Below, in pieces: positions 43,578 to 54,221 of a DNA stretch of 64,000 nt. Position numbers and translations under genes: made by a program. The notes under the pieces are model-generated. The model saw nothing but the letters and a program-made list of their open reading frames with translations, was not told the origin of the DNA and searched no databases. Source of the DNA: Chryseobacterium bernardetii (lineage in GTDB: Bacteria > Bacteroidota > Bacteroidia > Flavobacteriales > Weeksellaceae); the NCBI RefSeq assembly GCF_003815975.1, contig NZ_CP033932.1:3825501-3889500 (forward strand). The letters run 5' to 3'. The first letter of the stretch is position 1. Each line of letters starts with the position of its first letter.

Positions 43578-45497
43578 TTAAACAGCTGCTTCTTTTTTGA
43601 AGTAAGCAGCGAAATCTTCCAGATTCATCACTCCAAGATCTCCTTCACCACGTCTTCTTACAGAAATCGTGCCTTCTTTCTCTTCATTTTCTCCTACTAC
43701 AAGCATGAAAGGAATCTTCTTTAACTCAGCATCACGGATCTTTTTACCCGTTTTCTCGTTTCTGTCATCAATCTGACCGCTAATATCGTGATTTTCCAAA
43801 AATTGTGAAACTTTTTTTGCATAATCTACATATTTTTCACTGATTGGAAGAATGATAAACTGATCCGGGCTCAACCATAGAGGGAAATCTCCCGCAGTGT
43901 TTTCCAATAAGATCGCGATAAAACGTTCCATAGAACCGAAAGGTGCTCTGTGGATCATTACCGGCCTGTGTTTTTCATTATCATTTCCGATATAGTGAAG
44001 ATCAAATCTTTCCGGTAAGTTATAATCTACCTGGATGGTTCCAAGCTGCCATTTTCGTCCTAATGCATCTTTCACCATGAAGTCAAGCTTAGGCCCATAG
44101 AAGGCTGCTTCTCCATATTCAACAACTGTTTTCAATCCTTTTTTCTGGGCTGCATTGATAATTGCGTTTTCTGCTTTCTCCCAGTTTTCATCCGTACCGA
44201 TATACTTTTCTTTGTTATCAGGATCTCTTAATGAAACCTGAGTCACAAAATCTTCGAAACCTAAAGATTTGAATACATAAAGTGTTAAATCAATTACTTT
44301 TTCAAATTCTTCGGAAAGCTGGTCCGGAGTACAGAATAAGTGCGCATCATCCTGGGTAAACCCACGAACTCTCGTTAATCCGTGAAGTTCTCCACTTTGC
44401 TCATATCTGTATACAGTACCGAATTCAGCATATCTTTTCGGAAGATCCCTGTAGCTCCATTGTGAAGTCTTATAGATTTCACAGTGGTGAGGGCAGTTCA
44501 TTGGCTTCAGCAAGAACTCTTCTCCTTCATTCGGAGTTTTGATGGGTTGGAAGCTGTCAGCTCCATATTTATCCCAGTGTCCGGAAGTTACATACAATTC
44601 TTTAGCACCGATGTGAGGAGACATTACGAATTCATAACCTCCTTTTTTCTGAGCTTCTGAAAGGAAATTTTCCAGTTTTCTTCTTAAAGCAGTTCCTTTT
44701 GGCAGCCAAAGTGGCAAGCCGGCTCCTACTTTTTCTGAGAATGCGAAAATACCCAGTTCTTTACCAAGTTTTCTGTGGTCCCTTCTTTTAGCTTCTTCCA
44801 ATTTTTCAAGATACTCAGTAAGTTCCTTCTGTTTAGGGAAAGAAATACCATATACCCTTGTTAGTTGAGGATTCTTTTCGTTTCCTCTCCAATAAGCTCC
44901 TGCTGCATTTAAAATTTTAACAGCCTTTACGATTCCTGTGTTAGGAATATGTCCTCCACGGCATAAATCGGTGAAGTTATCATGGGTTACAAAAGTGATT
45001 TCTCCATCATTCAGATTAGAGATCAGTTCCACTTTGTAAGGGTTGTCTGCATATGTTTTTAAAGCCTCTTCTTTAGAAACCGGATATAAAGAGAAAGTTG
45101 AACCTTTCTTGGCGTTTTCCAGAACTTTCTTCTCAATCTTTTCAAAATCTTTTTCAGATAAACTTTCATCCCCGAAATCTACATCATAGTAGAATCCGCT
45201 TTCTATGGCCGGGCCAATAGTCAGTTTAGCATTAGGATAAAATTCAAGGATAGCCTGCGCCAAAAGGTGGGCAGAAGAATGCCAGAAAGCTTTCTTTCCA
45301 AGATCATCATTCCAGGTCAAAAGCTGTACCGTTGAATCCGTGGTTATAGGCGTGGTTACTTCTACTTGTTTGTCATTAACAATTGCGGAAATGGTATTTC
45401 TAGCCAATCCCTCGCTTATAGATTTTGCCACATCTAGAGGAGTAACTGCTCCTTCGAATTCTTTGACACTATTGTCTGGAAGTGTAATTTTTATCAT
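43578..45497 (-). CDS. thrS: Threonine-tRNA ligase
   Basis: The 639-residue class II synthetase has the usual domain order: TGS (about 1-62), editing domain (65-225, with [11 protein letters not shown] and the [14 protein letters not shown] motif), catalytic core (245-535: zinc site [16 protein letters not shown] and the motif 2 region [33 protein letters not shown]) and anticodon-binding domain (540-639). It attaches Thr to tRNA-Thr. It forms a thrS-infC pair. A -7 box lies just upstream, and no T-box-like leader is seen in the short 5' region. Confidence 0.97.
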   Translation of the reverse strand: MIKITLPDNSVKEFEGAVTPLDVAKSISEGLARNTISAIVNDKQVEVTTPITTDSTVQLLTWNDDLGKKAFWHSSAHLLAQAILEFYPNAKLTIGPAIESGFYYDVDFGDESLSEKDFEKIEKKVLENAKKGSTFSLYPVSKEEALKTYADNPYKVELISNLNDGEITFVTHDNFTDLCRGGHIPNTGIVKAVKILNAAGAYWRGNEKNPQLTRVYGISFPKQKELTEYLEKLEEAKRRDHRKLGKELGIFAFSEKVGAGLPLWLPKGTALRRKLENFLSEAQKKGGYEFVMSPHIGAKELYVTSGHWDKYGADSFQPIKTPNEGEEFLLKPMNCPHHCEIYKTSQWSYRDLPKRYAEFGTVYRYEQSGELHGLTRVRGFTQDDAHLFCTPDQLSEEFEKVIDLTLYVFKSLGFEDFVTQVSLRDPDNKEKYIGTDENWEKAENAIINAAQKKGLKTVVEYGEAAFYGPKLDFMVKDALGRKWQLGTIQVDYNLPERFDLHYIGNDNEKHRPVMIHRAPFGSMERFIAILLENTAGDFPLWLSPDQFIILPISEKYVDYAKKVSQFLENHDISGQIDDRNEKTGKKIRDAELKKIPFMLVVGENEEKEGTISVRRRGEGDLGVMNLEDFAAYFKKEAAV

Positions 45498-45520
45498 TGT
45501 TTACTAAAAAATTTAAGATG

Positions 45521-45528
45521 CAAAAATA
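45521..45528 (-). promoter_or_regulatory. Promoter -7 element of thrS
   Basis: The complement reads TATTTTTG (TAnnTTTG consensus), 24 bases before the thrS ATG. The -33 element is not evident. Confidence 0.5.
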
Positions 45529-45588
45529 CGCATTTTTTAGTTAAAATACTATATTAGCCTATATTTAGAATAAGAATTAATATTAACC

Positions 45589-46776
45589 ATGAAAAAGATA
45601 TTGTTCATTTTAGTTTCATTAACCACTGTATCTGCTTTTTCACAGAAAAAGTCTGCTAAATTTTCCGTCCATTACAATAAGAATATTGAGACTTATTTCC
45701 TGGCAGAAATCCTTTCAGCAGAGCATAGAAAAAACAACAGAGATTTCGAAATGTACAAAATAAAAGAATGTTCTGCTTATCAGCCTATTGTCAATCTTGC
45801 ATTGAAAAAATTTGCAGGTCTTAAAAACTCAAATATTGCAATTGAAACAGCAAAAATAAATGATATTTTGCTTGAAAAATATGGCTTGGGAAATGATATG
45901 TTAATGAATCCACTGATGCATCACAAAGAATTTCCAGCTACAGAATGGATTTCTGACTATCAGTATAGTAACAATAATTTAACGGCGGAACAGAATAAAG
46001 AAATAACTCAATTAATCAAAAATTATCTCTCGGGACTTTCAAAATTCTATACTGAAGAAAATGTCGGACAGTTTTTTATTGAGAATAATGGCTTTTATAA
46101 AGGGGGAGAAGCTGAGTATAAAAAACATATTCCTGCTGGTTTTACGGATGCCATGGAGCAGTTTTATGGTGAAGGTTTTCATACTTATACCATTTTGATT
46201 TCTCCTATGATGATGTGGCCTATAGAAGATAATGAAGGAAGAGGAATCGCTACCAATGTAATTTCGAAATCCGGAAAAACCGATATTTACGAAATAGCAA
46301 GTCCGTTCGTAAAAGTTGAGAAGCAAGGCCAGTTTGGATATGATAACCAATTTCAGGCGAGATTTTTAAGTATTCATGAGTTCGGGCATTCCTTTGTAAA
46401 CAAGGAAGTATACCAACGCAAAGATCAACTTGAAAAATTCAAAGCGCTGTTTGAAAAATCAAATTTAAAAGAGCTGATGATAAAAACCGGCGGTTATGGA
46501 GATTACCAAATCTGTATTGCAGAGCATTTAGTGAGGCTAGGAGAAATTGAAACTGCAAAAATCCAGAAGGATTTTGAAAGGGCTGAAAGACTGAAAGAAT
46601 ATCATTTAAAAAACAATTTTATCTTCCTTCCGCTACTAGAGGAAAAACTAAAAGAATATAATACCAACAGAAAAAAGTATAGAAAATTTGGGGATTTTGT
46701 TCCTCAATTGCTGCAGGTTTTTGAAAATTCAGATATTGAGTATATCAATAATGCCTTAAGCCAGAACAAAAAATAA
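45589..46776 (+). CDS. Secreted DUF4932-like putative metallopeptidase
   Basis: A 395-residue protein with a signal peptide (SLTTVSAFSQ). The zinc-binding motif SIHEFGHSFVN (HExxH form) lies near residue 265, after a region with YGEGFHTYTILISPMMMWP. The overall pattern agrees with DUF4932 proteins of Bacteroidota, which I recall as putative zinc peptidases. A C-terminal helical part follows. There is no sorting tail, so it should stay in the periplasm. The M19 dipeptidase gene follows after 20 bases, suggesting joint peptide turnover. Confidence 0.72.
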   Translation: MKKILFILVSLTTVSAFSQKKSAKFSVHYNKNIETYFLAEILSAEHRKNNRDFEMYKIKECSAYQPIVNLALKKFAGLKNSNIAIETAKINDILLEKYGLGNDMLMNPLMHHKEFPATEWISDYQYSNNNLTAEQNKEITQLIKNYLSGLSKFYTEENVGQFFIENNGFYKGGEAEYKKHIPAGFTDAMEQFYGEGFHTYTILISPMMMWPIEDNEGRGIATNVISKSGKTDIYEIASPFVKVEKQGQFGYDNQFQARFLSIHEFGHSFVNKEVYQRKDQLEKFKALFEKSNLKELMIKTGGYGDYQICIAEHLVRLGEIETAKIQKDFERAERLKEYHLKNNFIFLPLLEEKLKEYNTNRKKYRKFGDFVPQLLQVFENSDIEYINNALSQNKK

Positions 46777-46796
46777 AGCCATAAATTGCCTTTACT

Positions 46797-47771
46797 ATGA
46801 ATACAATAAACATTGATCTACACTGTGACCTGTTATATTATTTACTAAGGTCAGATTCAGCTGTCAACGATAAAGAGCTGGGATGCTCATTGCCTTATCT
46901 GCAGGATGGCAATGTAAAGCTTCAGATAATGGCTATTTATGCAGGAACTGGTGAGGGAAGCACAGCTTACGGACTGCAGCAAAGCAAATTGTTCTCAGAT
47001 CTTATCAAAAATGACAACTTTTTCCTATTTGAGAATGATAATTATAAAAAACCTGAGAATGAAAACCGGATAGGCGTTATTGCTTCCATTGAAAATGCTT
47101 CTGCTTTCTGTGATGAAAACCAAAGCCTGGATTCAGGATTTAAAAACCTTGAAACAATTATTGAAAATACTGAGAAAGTATTTTATATTGGAATTACCCA
47201 CCATTTAGAAAACCGTTTCGGAGGCGGGAATAATGCAACTGCAGGATTAAAGGAAGACGGCAAAGTACTGATAGACTATATTGCAGATCGTAAAATTGCT
47301 ATCGATTTAGCCCACACAAGTGATCAGCTAGCCTATGATATCTTCACTTATATAGACCAGAAAAATTATTCAGTTCCTGTATTGGCAAGCCATTCCAATT
47401 ACAGAGCAATTTATAAAAACAACCGTAATCTTCCCGATGAGCTGGCGAAAGAAGTGATTAACAGAAACGGACTGATTGGTTTAAACTTTATTAAGGATTA
47501 TATAGATACTGAACATCCGGAAAGACTTTATGAACATATCCGGCACGGACTCGACCTGGGTGGAGAAAACAATATCGCATACGGAGCAGATTATTTCTAT
47601 TGGAAGGATCATCCTGACACATCCCGTCACCCGTTTTTCTTTAGAGAACATTCTAATGCATCAGTCTATCCATCTGTTAATAAAGAAATTGAACAACAGT
47701 TCTCTTCTGAGCTTGCAGAAAAGATCAGCCACAAGAACGCTTTAAGTTTTATAGCAAGTATTTATAGATGA
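46797..47771 (+). CDS. M19 family membrane-type dipeptidase
   Basis: A 324-residue amidohydrolase-fold zinc dipeptidase without a signal peptide. Metal ligands are visible as H9 and D11 in NIDLHCDLLYYLL, a Glu in IASIENASAF, the His region YIGITHHLENRFGGGNNAT and VLASHSNYRAIY with RNLPDE. These are the M19 (renal dipeptidase) landmarks. It probably hydrolyses dipeptides, possibly D-containing ones, in the cytoplasm. It lies in a likely operon with the DUF4932 gene and is ended by a very strong hairpin. Confidence 0.88.
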   Translation: MNTINIDLHCDLLYYLLRSDSAVNDKELGCSLPYLQDGNVKLQIMAIYAGTGEGSTAYGLQQSKLFSDLIKNDNFFLFENDNYKKPENENRIGVIASIENASAFCDENQSLDSGFKNLETIIENTEKVFYIGITHHLENRFGGGNNATAGLKEDGKVLIDYIADRKIAIDLAHTSDQLAYDIFTYIDQKNYSVPVLASHSNYRAIYKNNRNLPDELAKEVINRNGLIGLNFIKDYIDTEHPERLYEHIRHGLDLGGENNIAYGADYFYWKDHPDTSRHPFFFREHSNASVYPSVNKEIEQQFSSELAEKISHKNALSFIASIYR

Positions 47772-47789
47772 TTTCAGTTATTGGTATGG

Positions 47790-47822
47790 TTCGGCTGGCT
47801 CTTAGAGCCAGCCGAATTTTTT
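47790..47822 (+). terminator. Terminator after the M19 dipeptidase gene
   Basis: TTCGGCTGGCTC pairs perfectly with GAGCCAGCCGAA around TTA and is followed by six T. Confidence 0.93.
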
Positions 47823-47887
47823 ATGAGATAAATTCACAAAAAAAATTGTTAATCAAATAGATATAAACATTTGATAGCTTTTTTATC

Positions 47888-49432
47888 TTAACTTTTTCTT
47901 TTATACTTCACTTTTTGTTTGATAATTTCAATTACATCCACATTCTGGACTTTAGATTTGATCCACCCATGAATATCAATATAGAATAAAGATCTTCTGT
48001 AATATTCATTTTTAGAAAATTCTTCAAGTTTGCTGTCAAACATTTCAAATGCTTTTTGTCTCTGATCCAACACCTGATTATTCAGGTTTTTAAAAAACTG
48101 GATACTTTCAAAATGGAACTCTTCGGGTTTCTTCATCTTTTTAGCAAATTTCAGCGTAGAAGCAATAAACTCATCATAATCTTCATCATTTCCGGATTCA
48201 TACTTAGACATTAAAATCAGAATTCTGGTATGAAACAAAAGATCTTCCTGTACATTACCTTTGGATTCTATCACTCTCATAGAGTATTCAATTGACTTTT
48301 CATACATTTTACTTCCGAAAAACATCGCGGCCATCTTAAGATAAAGAATCATAAAGTGATGCTCATCAATCCTTTCCCGCAGTTTTTCCATTTTCAATTC
48401 AATTTCGGGAATAAGCTTCGTACCTGTGAAAAATTCACCTTTCACAAAATGAATGTTCATTAATGTATTGTAATGCGTAAGAAAAATCAGAGACTGGAGA
48501 TTTTCATTCTGGGCAAAGTTTTCATCATTAACCCTTATATTAAATTCTTTAAAATTTTCTTCCAGGATGTCAATATTTCCATACAGGAAAAGGATTTTCA
48601 ACAGATAAGTGTTTCCTTTAATATACCATACCGGATGGCTGAAGATCATCTCAGGGGTTTTATGAAAAAGGTCTACCCATTGGTAGGCATATTTCAAGGT
48701 GTATTTATAATCCTGCAACAATTGGTTTTTCCAGACATGAGCTTTAAAATACCATAGCTTTTCTGTAAAATTCAACTTATCGAACCTGATATTTTTAATC
48801 TCAGCATTAAAAATATCCAGAACTTCCTCACGGTCTGTATCATTTTTTACATAGCCGTGAGTAAGCATTTCACTGTACAGCTTCAGGGAAAGATTAGACA
48901 GTTTTGTAGTATAGCGGTTTTGCTTGCTTAATTCCTGAGATTGTCTGATCAGTTCTTCAGCCCGTCCTTCGAAACTGCGTGTAATGAATTGGGATTCAAT
49001 CACTTTTTCCAGGTCGATAATCTCAGAGGCGATACTTTTTTCATCCAGTTCCAAAGCAGTTTGTTTGGTTTTATCCAGTATTTTCAAAGCCTGTTTGTAA
49101 AGGCCTTTCTGATACAGAATATTGGCAAAATCCAGTTGTTCCCGAAGCTGGATCCTGTAATTCTGATGGCTTGGGTTCATCCGGAGGCTTACCAGAATCT
49201 GTTTATAAAGGTGGGCTTTCAGGTTAGACAACTGCTGCTTGGTTGATATTTTCTTTTCAATGATAATACTTTCATCATATTCCTTCATTTTATCCATTTC
49301 AGAAAAAAGAAGTAAGAATTTGGCGTCTACATTAATTCCGAGGCGGTTTACATACAGCTTGAACTGTCGCTTTTCGGAAGTCGTCAATGACTTTACCAGT
49401 ACAAACAAAAAATCTTTCTGCAATTCTGCCAT
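47888..49432 (-). CDS. TPR-like helical protein of unknown function
   Basis: A 514-residue, almost entirely helical cytoplasmic protein. TPR-like repeats are suggested in places (LDFANILYQKGLYKQALKIL; ILMSKYESGNDEDYDEF). There is no signal peptide, membrane span or enzymatic motif. The start, MAELQKDFLFVLVKSLTTSE, followed by RQFKLYV, recurs in a Bacteroidota-specific conserved family I cannot name. It is a single gene divergent from the leu operon. Function unknown. Confidence 0.75.
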   Translation of the reverse strand: MAELQKDFLFVLVKSLTTSEKRQFKLYVNRLGINVDAKFLLLFSEMDKMKEYDESIIIEKKISTKQQLSNLKAHLYKQILVSLRMNPSHQNYRIQLREQLDFANILYQKGLYKQALKILDKTKQTALELDEKSIASEIIDLEKVIESQFITRSFEGRAEELIRQSQELSKQNRYTTKLSNLSLKLYSEMLTHGYVKNDTDREEVLDIFNAEIKNIRFDKLNFTEKLWYFKAHVWKNQLLQDYKYTLKYAYQWVDLFHKTPEMIFSHPVWYIKGNTYLLKILFLYGNIDILEENFKEFNIRVNDENFAQNENLQSLIFLTHYNTLMNIHFVKGEFFTGTKLIPEIELKMEKLRERIDEHHFMILYLKMAAMFFGSKMYEKSIEYSMRVIESKGNVQEDLLFHTRILILMSKYESGNDEDYDEFIASTLKFAKKMKKPEEFHFESIQFFKNLNNQVLDQRQKAFEMFDSKLEEFSKNEYYRRSLFYIDIHGWIKSKVQNVDVIEIIKQKVKYKRKS

Positions 49433-49544
49433 TGTAAATTTTTAAAATTTAAATAATTAAATATCAGCAATATATCCTTATTTCTTCAATCATTGAATAT
49501 TGTAATTTTCTGAAAAAATGAAAACGAAAAAATATTGCAAACTG

Positions 49545-49552
49545 TAGTTTTG
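49545..49552 (+). promoter_or_regulatory. Promoter -7 element of the leucine operon
   Basis: TAGTTTTG matches TAnnTTTG and lies 28 bases before the leuA ATG. No TTG is at normal spacing. No Leu-rich leader peptide or terminator is seen, in contrast to the his operon. Confidence 0.5.
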
Positions 49553-49580
49553 AATCAAAATTAAGTAAAAAACTTCATTT

Positions 49581-50744
49581 ATGAATTCCGAAAAAATTGA
49601 AATTTTTGATACCACACTGCGGGATGGAGAACAGGTTCCTGGTTGTAAACTGAATACAAAGCAGAAACTGATTATTGCTGAAAAGCTTGATGAACTGGGC
49701 GTTGATATCATAGAAGCAGGGTTTCCGATTTCCAGCCCGGGAGATTTTGAGTCTGTTTCTGAAATTTCAAAACTCGTAAAAAATGCAAAGGTATGCGGAC
49801 TAACAAGAGCTAATAAGAAAGATATTGATACTGCTGCTGAAGCCTTAAGGTTTGCAAAGAAACCAAGAATACATACGGGAATCGGAACTTCTGATTCACA
49901 TATCAGATACAAATTCAATTCAACAAGGGAAAATATTATAGAACGTGCTGCAGAAGCTGTAAAATATGCGAAAAGATATGTAGAGGATGTAGAATTTTAT
50001 GCTGAAGATGCAGGAAGAACAGATAATGCCTATCTGGCACAGGTTTGTGAAGCTGTAATTAAAGCAGGAGCTACCGTACTTAATATTCCTGATACTACAG
50101 GCTATTGTTTACCGGAAGAATACGGACAAAAAATCAAATACCTTAAAGAGAATGTAAAAGGAATTGAAAAAGCTGTTATATCATGCCATTGCCACAATGA
50201 TTTAGGTTTAGCTACCGCTAATTCAATTTCAGGAGCCATTAACGGAGCTCGCCAAATTGAATGTACCATCAACGGATTGGGAGAAAGAGCAGGTAATACA
50301 GCGCTAGAAGAAGTCGTCATGATTCTGAAACAGCATAAACACCTGAATCTGTATACCGATGTTAACTCCAGAATGTTAAATGAAATGAGCAATATGGTTT
50401 CTGATCTGATGGGAATGTCTGTACAGCCCAATAAAGCTATTGTAGGAGCCAATGCATTTGCTCACAGTTCAGGAATCCATCAGGATGGTGTCATCAAAAA
50501 CAGAGAGACCTATGAAATTATAGACCCTGCTGAAGTGGGCGTAAATGCTTCATCTATTATTCTTACAGCCAGAAGCGGACGTTCTGCGTTGGCTTACCGT
50601 TTCAAACATATTGGTCATGATGTAACCAAAGACGAACTGGATTATCTGTACCAGGAATTCTTAAAAGTAGCAGACCTTAAAAAAGAAATAGGCAACGAAG
50701 ATCTGGCATTGATTATGGAAACATGCAGCAGAAAAATAGGATAG
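49581..50744 (+). CDS. leuA: 2-isopropylmalate synthase, short form
   Basis: LeuA condenses acetyl-CoA with 2-oxoisovalerate, the committed step of leucine synthesis. The TIM-barrel catalytic domain (about 1-275) has [18 protein letters not shown], the metal-binding [13 protein letters not shown] and [18 protein letters not shown]. Subdomains I/II follow to the C terminus. At 387 residues it lacks the ~130-residue regulatory (LeuA dimer) domain that binds leucine in classical enzymes of ~510-560 residues. Context (leuC, leuD, leuB) favours LeuA over homocitrate or citramalate synthase. Confidence 0.92.
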   Translation: MNSEKIEIFDTTLRDGEQVPGCKLNTKQKLIIAEKLDELGVDIIEAGFPISSPGDFESVSEISKLVKNAKVCGLTRANKKDIDTAAEALRFAKKPRIHTGIGTSDSHIRYKFNSTRENIIERAAEAVKYAKRYVEDVEFYAEDAGRTDNAYLAQVCEAVIKAGATVLNIPDTTGYCLPEEYGQKIKYLKENVKGIEKAVISCHCHNDLGLATANSISGAINGARQIECTINGLGERAGNTALEEVVMILKQHKHLNLYTDVNSRMLNEMSNMVSDLMGMSVQPNKAIVGANAFAHSSGIHQDGVIKNRETYEIIDPAEVGVNASSIILTARSGRSALAYRFKHIGHDVTKDELDYLYQEFLKVADLKKEIGNEDLALIMETCSRKIG

Positions 50745-50775
50745 AGGTTTGATTTAATTCAAGATAAAGTAAAAA

Positions 50776-52164
50776 ATGAACAACGATAAAAAGACACTTT
50801 TTGATAAAGTCTGGGACGCACATGTAGTAGACACCGTTCCTGACGGGCCACAGATCATCTATATTGATAAACACCTGATTCATGAAGTTACCAGCCCGCA
50901 GGCATTTGCCGAACTGGAATCCAGAAACCTGGAAATATTCAGGCCGGACCAGATTGTTGCTACAGCAGATCATAATGTTCCGACTCTTCACCAGGAAGAA
51001 CCGATCCGTGATGAATTATCAAGAAACCAGGTTCAGCAGTTAACGGAAAACTGTCAGAAAAATAATATTGAATTATTCGGACTAGGCCATCAGTATCAAG
51101 GGATTGTTCACATTATTGCCCCTGAACTCGGGATTACACAACCGGGAATGAGCATTGTTTGTGGTGACAGCCATACCTCAACACACGGAGCTTTTGGGAC
51201 CATTGCCTTTGGAATAGGAACAAGCCAGGTGGCACAGGTCTTTGCCAGTCAGTGTCTGCTGCTTAACAAGCCTAAATCCATGAGAATTATCGTGAATGGT
51301 AAGCTTAATGAAAATGTACAGCCTAAGGATGTTATCCTTTATATCATTTCAAAAATCGGAACAGATGGCGGAACAGGGTATTTCTGTGAATATGCCGGAA
51401 ATGTATTTGAGGAAATGTCAATGGAAGGCAGGATGACAGTTTGCAATATGAGTATTGAAATGGGAGCCAGAGGAGGAATGATAGCTCCGGATGAAACCAC
51501 TTTTGAATACGTTAAAGGTAGAAAGTTTGCTCCAAAAGGAGAAGAATGGGAAGAAAAAGTAGCATACTGGAATACTTTGAAAACCGATGAAGGCGCTGTT
51601 TTTGATAAGGAACTTACCTTTGACGCAGCGGATATTTATCCAATGATTACTTACGGAACCAATCCTGGAATGGGAATTTCAATTCATGAAACCATTCCGG
51701 CACCACAAAATGAATCCGAAGCAAAAGCTTTGCAATATATGGGACTGGAGGCAGGCCAAACACCATCCAGTATCAAAATCAATTATGTATTTATAGGCAG
51801 CTGCACCAATGCAAGGATTGAAGATTTCAGATCTGCTGCTCAATATATCAAAGGGAAAAGTAAATCTGAAGCGGTAAAAGCATTGATTGTTCCCGGTTCT
51901 CAGCAGGTAGTAAAACAAATTTATGAGGAAGGTCTGGATAAAATCTTTAATGATGCAGGATTCCAGATCCGTCAGCCCGGATGTTCAGCTTGTCTGGCCA
52001 TGAATGATGATAAAATTCCGGAAGGAGAATATTGTGTTTCCACTTCCAACAGGAATTTTGAAGGAAGACAGGGGCAAGGTTCAAGAACCATTCTGGCAAG
52101 TCCGCTTACTGCAGCTAAAGCAGCCATAGAAGGCAGAATTTCTGCTTTTGAAAGTTTAAATTAA
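50776..52164 (+). CDS. leuC: 3-isopropylmalate dehydratase large subunit
   Basis: LeuC carries the [4Fe-4S] cluster of isopropylmalate isomerase, which works with LeuD. The 462-residue protein of the aconitase superfamily shows the cluster cysteines in [13 protein letters not shown] and [11 protein letters not shown], plus the [20 protein letters not shown] and [19 protein letters not shown] motifs. It starts 31 bases after leuA and ends 9 bases before leuD. Confidence 0.97.
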   Translation: MNNDKKTLFDKVWDAHVVDTVPDGPQIIYIDKHLIHEVTSPQAFAELESRNLEIFRPDQIVATADHNVPTLHQEEPIRDELSRNQVQQLTENCQKNNIELFGLGHQYQGIVHIIAPELGITQPGMSIVCGDSHTSTHGAFGTIAFGIGTSQVAQVFASQCLLLNKPKSMRIIVNGKLNENVQPKDVILYIISKIGTDGGTGYFCEYAGNVFEEMSMEGRMTVCNMSIEMGARGGMIAPDETTFEYVKGRKFAPKGEEWEEKVAYWNTLKTDEGAVFDKELTFDAADIYPMITYGTNPGMGISIHETIPAPQNESEAKALQYMGLEAGQTPSSIKINYVFIGSCTNARIEDFRSAAQYIKGKSKSEAVKALIVPGSQQVVKQIYEEGLDKIFNDAGFQIRQPGCSACLAMNDDKIPEGEYCVSTSNRNFEGRQGQGSRTILASPLTAAKAAIEGRISAFESLN

Positions 52165-52173
52165 AGATTACAC

Positions 52174-52782
52174 ATGCAAAAATTAGTTATCATAAAATCC
52201 ACTGCCGTTCCATTAGCGGCAGAAAATATAGATACGGATCAGATCATCCCAGCAAGATTTTTAAAAAGTATTGACAGAAAAGGTTTTGGTGAAAATCTGT
52301 TCAGAGATTGGAGATATAATATTCATACCAACGAACCTAATCCTGATTTTGTTTTGAATAACCCCAGATTCAGTGGTGAGATTTTAGTAGCCGGAAATAA
52401 TTTCGGATGCGGAAGCAGCCGTGAACATGCCGCCTGGGCATTAACGGATTATGGGTTCAAAGTAATTGTCTCAAGTTATTTTGCAGACATTTTTAAAGGC
52501 AACGCTTTAAATAACGGTCTTCTTCCTGTAAAAGTTTCTGAAGAATTCTTAAAAGAGATTTTAGAAGGAATCAATGAAAACCCGGATAATGAAATTGCCA
52601 TTGATGTAGAATTGCAATCCATCAGCTTCAAAGATACCACTGAAACTTTTGAGCTTGATTCTTATAAAAAAATATGCCTTATGAACGGCTATGACGATAT
52701 TGATTTTTTAATCAGCAAAAAACAGGCGATTACAGAATTCGAACTAAAAACACAGAAAACAAATGAACAACAATTATTTTAA
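52174..52782 (+). CDS. leuD: 3-isopropylmalate dehydratase small subunit
   Basis: LeuD is the swivelling domain of isopropylmalate isomerase. The 202-residue protein has [14 protein letters not shown] at the start and the substrate-binding [20 protein letters not shown]. Its 3' end overlaps leuB by 20 bases. Confidence 0.96.
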   Translation: MQKLVIIKSTAVPLAAENIDTDQIIPARFLKSIDRKGFGENLFRDWRYNIHTNEPNPDFVLNNPRFSGEILVAGNNFGCGSSREHAAWALTDYGFKVIVSSYFADIFKGNALNNGLLPVKVSEEFLKEILEGINENPDNEIAIDVELQSISFKDTTETFELDSYKKICLMNGYDDIDFLISKKQAITEFELKTQKTNEQQLF

Positions 52783-53887
52783 AATCGCAGTTCTTCCCGG
52801 AGATGGGATCGGGCCAGAAATTATCAGTGAAAGCATCAAGATCCTGGATGTTATTGCTGAGGCTTTTCAGTATGAATTTCAATTCAATTATGGATTGATT
52901 GGTGCAGAAGCTATCTTTAAAACGGGAGATCCGTTGCCGGAAGAAACTTTAAAGATCTGTAAAGAGTCAGATGCAGTACTGTTTGGAGCAATAGGAGATC
53001 CTGCATTTGATAATAATCCTGAAGCTAAAGTAAGACCTGAGCAGGGTTTATTGAAACTTCGTAAGGAATTAGGGTTATTCGCCAATATACGGCCTTTGAA
53101 AACATATGCTTCCCTGATTGAGAAAAGTCCTTTGAAAAAGGAAATCATTGAAGGAGCTGATATCCAGATTTTCAGAGAGCTGGTAAGCGGAATTTATTTT
53201 GGTGAAAAATATACCGACCCTGAAGGAGCTTATGCTTATGATGTATGCAAATACAGCAGGGAAGATATTCTACCTATTGCCCATATGGCATTTCAGGAAG
53301 CACAGAAAAGAAATAAAAAACTGACATTAATTGATAAAGCCAATGTTTTGGATACTTCCAGATTATGGAGAAAAATCTGTCAGGAAATTGCTTCTGAATA
53401 TCCGGATGTACAGTTAGATTATATGTTTGTAGACAATGCAGCCATGCAGCTGATCCTTAATCCAAAGCAGTTTGATGTTATTTTAACAGAGAATATGTTT
53501 GGGGATATTATTTCTGATGAAGCCAGCGTGATTGGAGGGTCTATCGGATTGCTTCCATCAGCATCAGTAGGAGAGAAGAATGCATTATTTGAGCCTATTC
53601 ACGGTTCATATCCGCAAGCGAAAGGAAAAGGGATTGCCAACCCTATTGCTTCCATTTTAAGTGTGGCAATGATGCTTGATCATCTTGGATTACAGCCTGC
53701 AGCCAACAAACTGAGACAATCAGTAGAGCACGCTATTGAAAATAAATATGTAACCATTGATCTTAATACCAAGCAATATTATTCTACCAGTGAAGTGGGA
53801 AGTTTTATTGCGGATTATATTAAGTATTCTGAAAAATCATATTATAATTTTGAGAATATAAAGATTGGAAAATCAACCATCGTATAA
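52763..53887 (+). CDS. leuB: 3-isopropylmalate dehydrogenase
   Basis: LeuB oxidises and decarboxylates 3-isopropylmalate with NAD+. The 374-residue enzyme has [29 protein letters not shown] (catalytic Tyr), the catalytic Lys in [14 protein letters not shown], the metal-binding Asp cluster in [13 protein letters not shown] and the nucleotide-site FEPIHGSYP. The ATG at 52763 lies inside leuD. It is the last gene of the leu operon; the terminator follows 35 bases later. Confidence 0.97.
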   Translation: MNNNYFKIAVLPGDGIGPEIISESIKILDVIAEAFQYEFQFNYGLIGAEAIFKTGDPLPEETLKICKESDAVLFGAIGDPAFDNNPEAKVRPEQGLLKLRKELGLFANIRPLKTYASLIEKSPLKKEIIEGADIQIFRELVSGIYFGEKYTDPEGAYAYDVCKYSREDILPIAHMAFQEAQKRNKKLTLIDKANVLDTSRLWRKICQEIASEYPDVQLDYMFVDNAAMQLILNPKQFDVILTENMFGDIISDEASVIGGSIGLLPSASVGEKNALFEPIHGSYPQAKGKGIANPIASILSVAMMLDHLGLQPAANKLRQSVEHAIENKYVTIDLNTKQYYSTSEVGSFIADYIKYSEKSYYNFENIKIGKSTIV

Positions 53888-53921
53888 TTAGATTACAGTT
53901 CACTTAGATAGATAGTTAGAG

Positions 53922-53960
53922 AAAGGTTCTGCCTCATAATGAGACAGAACCTTTCATTTT
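53922..53960 (+). terminator. leu operon terminator
   Basis: AAAGGTTCTG pairs with CAGAACCTTT, extended inward by CTCAT/ATGAG with one mismatch, and is followed by CATTTTT. Confidence 0.85.
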
Positions 53961-54011
53961 TATTTTCCGAATATTTTAAACTTTAAGAAAAAACAAATCG
54001 GAATGATTATT

Positions 54012-54221
54012 TTATTCTTTTGTATTATCCGTTTTTCCTGATTTGTTTTTAGAAGCTTTCTGAATATCTTCTTTATCAATATCAGGGGGATTAACCTTTT
54101 TTGATGATGCAGGAATATTCTGGAAATCCTGATTTTGCTTTTGGGTTTCTGCTGAGTTAGCAGTTTCCTTTTTCTTATTATTTCCTTTTGAGTCCATTGC
54201 CTGAATTATTTTAGAGTCCAA
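54012..54221 (-). CDS. Small hydrophilic protein of unknown function
   Basis: A 69-codon frame (TTG 54221, or 61 codons from ATG 54197) that overlaps the end of the DUF4230 gene by 11 bases. The product is charged and probably disordered (GNNKKKETANSAETQKQNQD and KASKNKSGKTDNTKE). Its coupling to the upstream gene supports translation, but no family is recognised. Confidence 0.45.
   Translation of the reverse strand: MDSKIIQAMDSKGNNKKKETANSAETQKQNQDFQNIPASSKKVNPPDIDKEDIQKASKNKSGKTDNTKE

Noticed and set aside
49518..49547. Short frame MKTKKYCKL before leuA, considered as a leu leader peptide
   Set aside because: It has one Leu only, overlaps the -7 promoter box and has no terminator behind it, so it cannot act as an attenuator leader.
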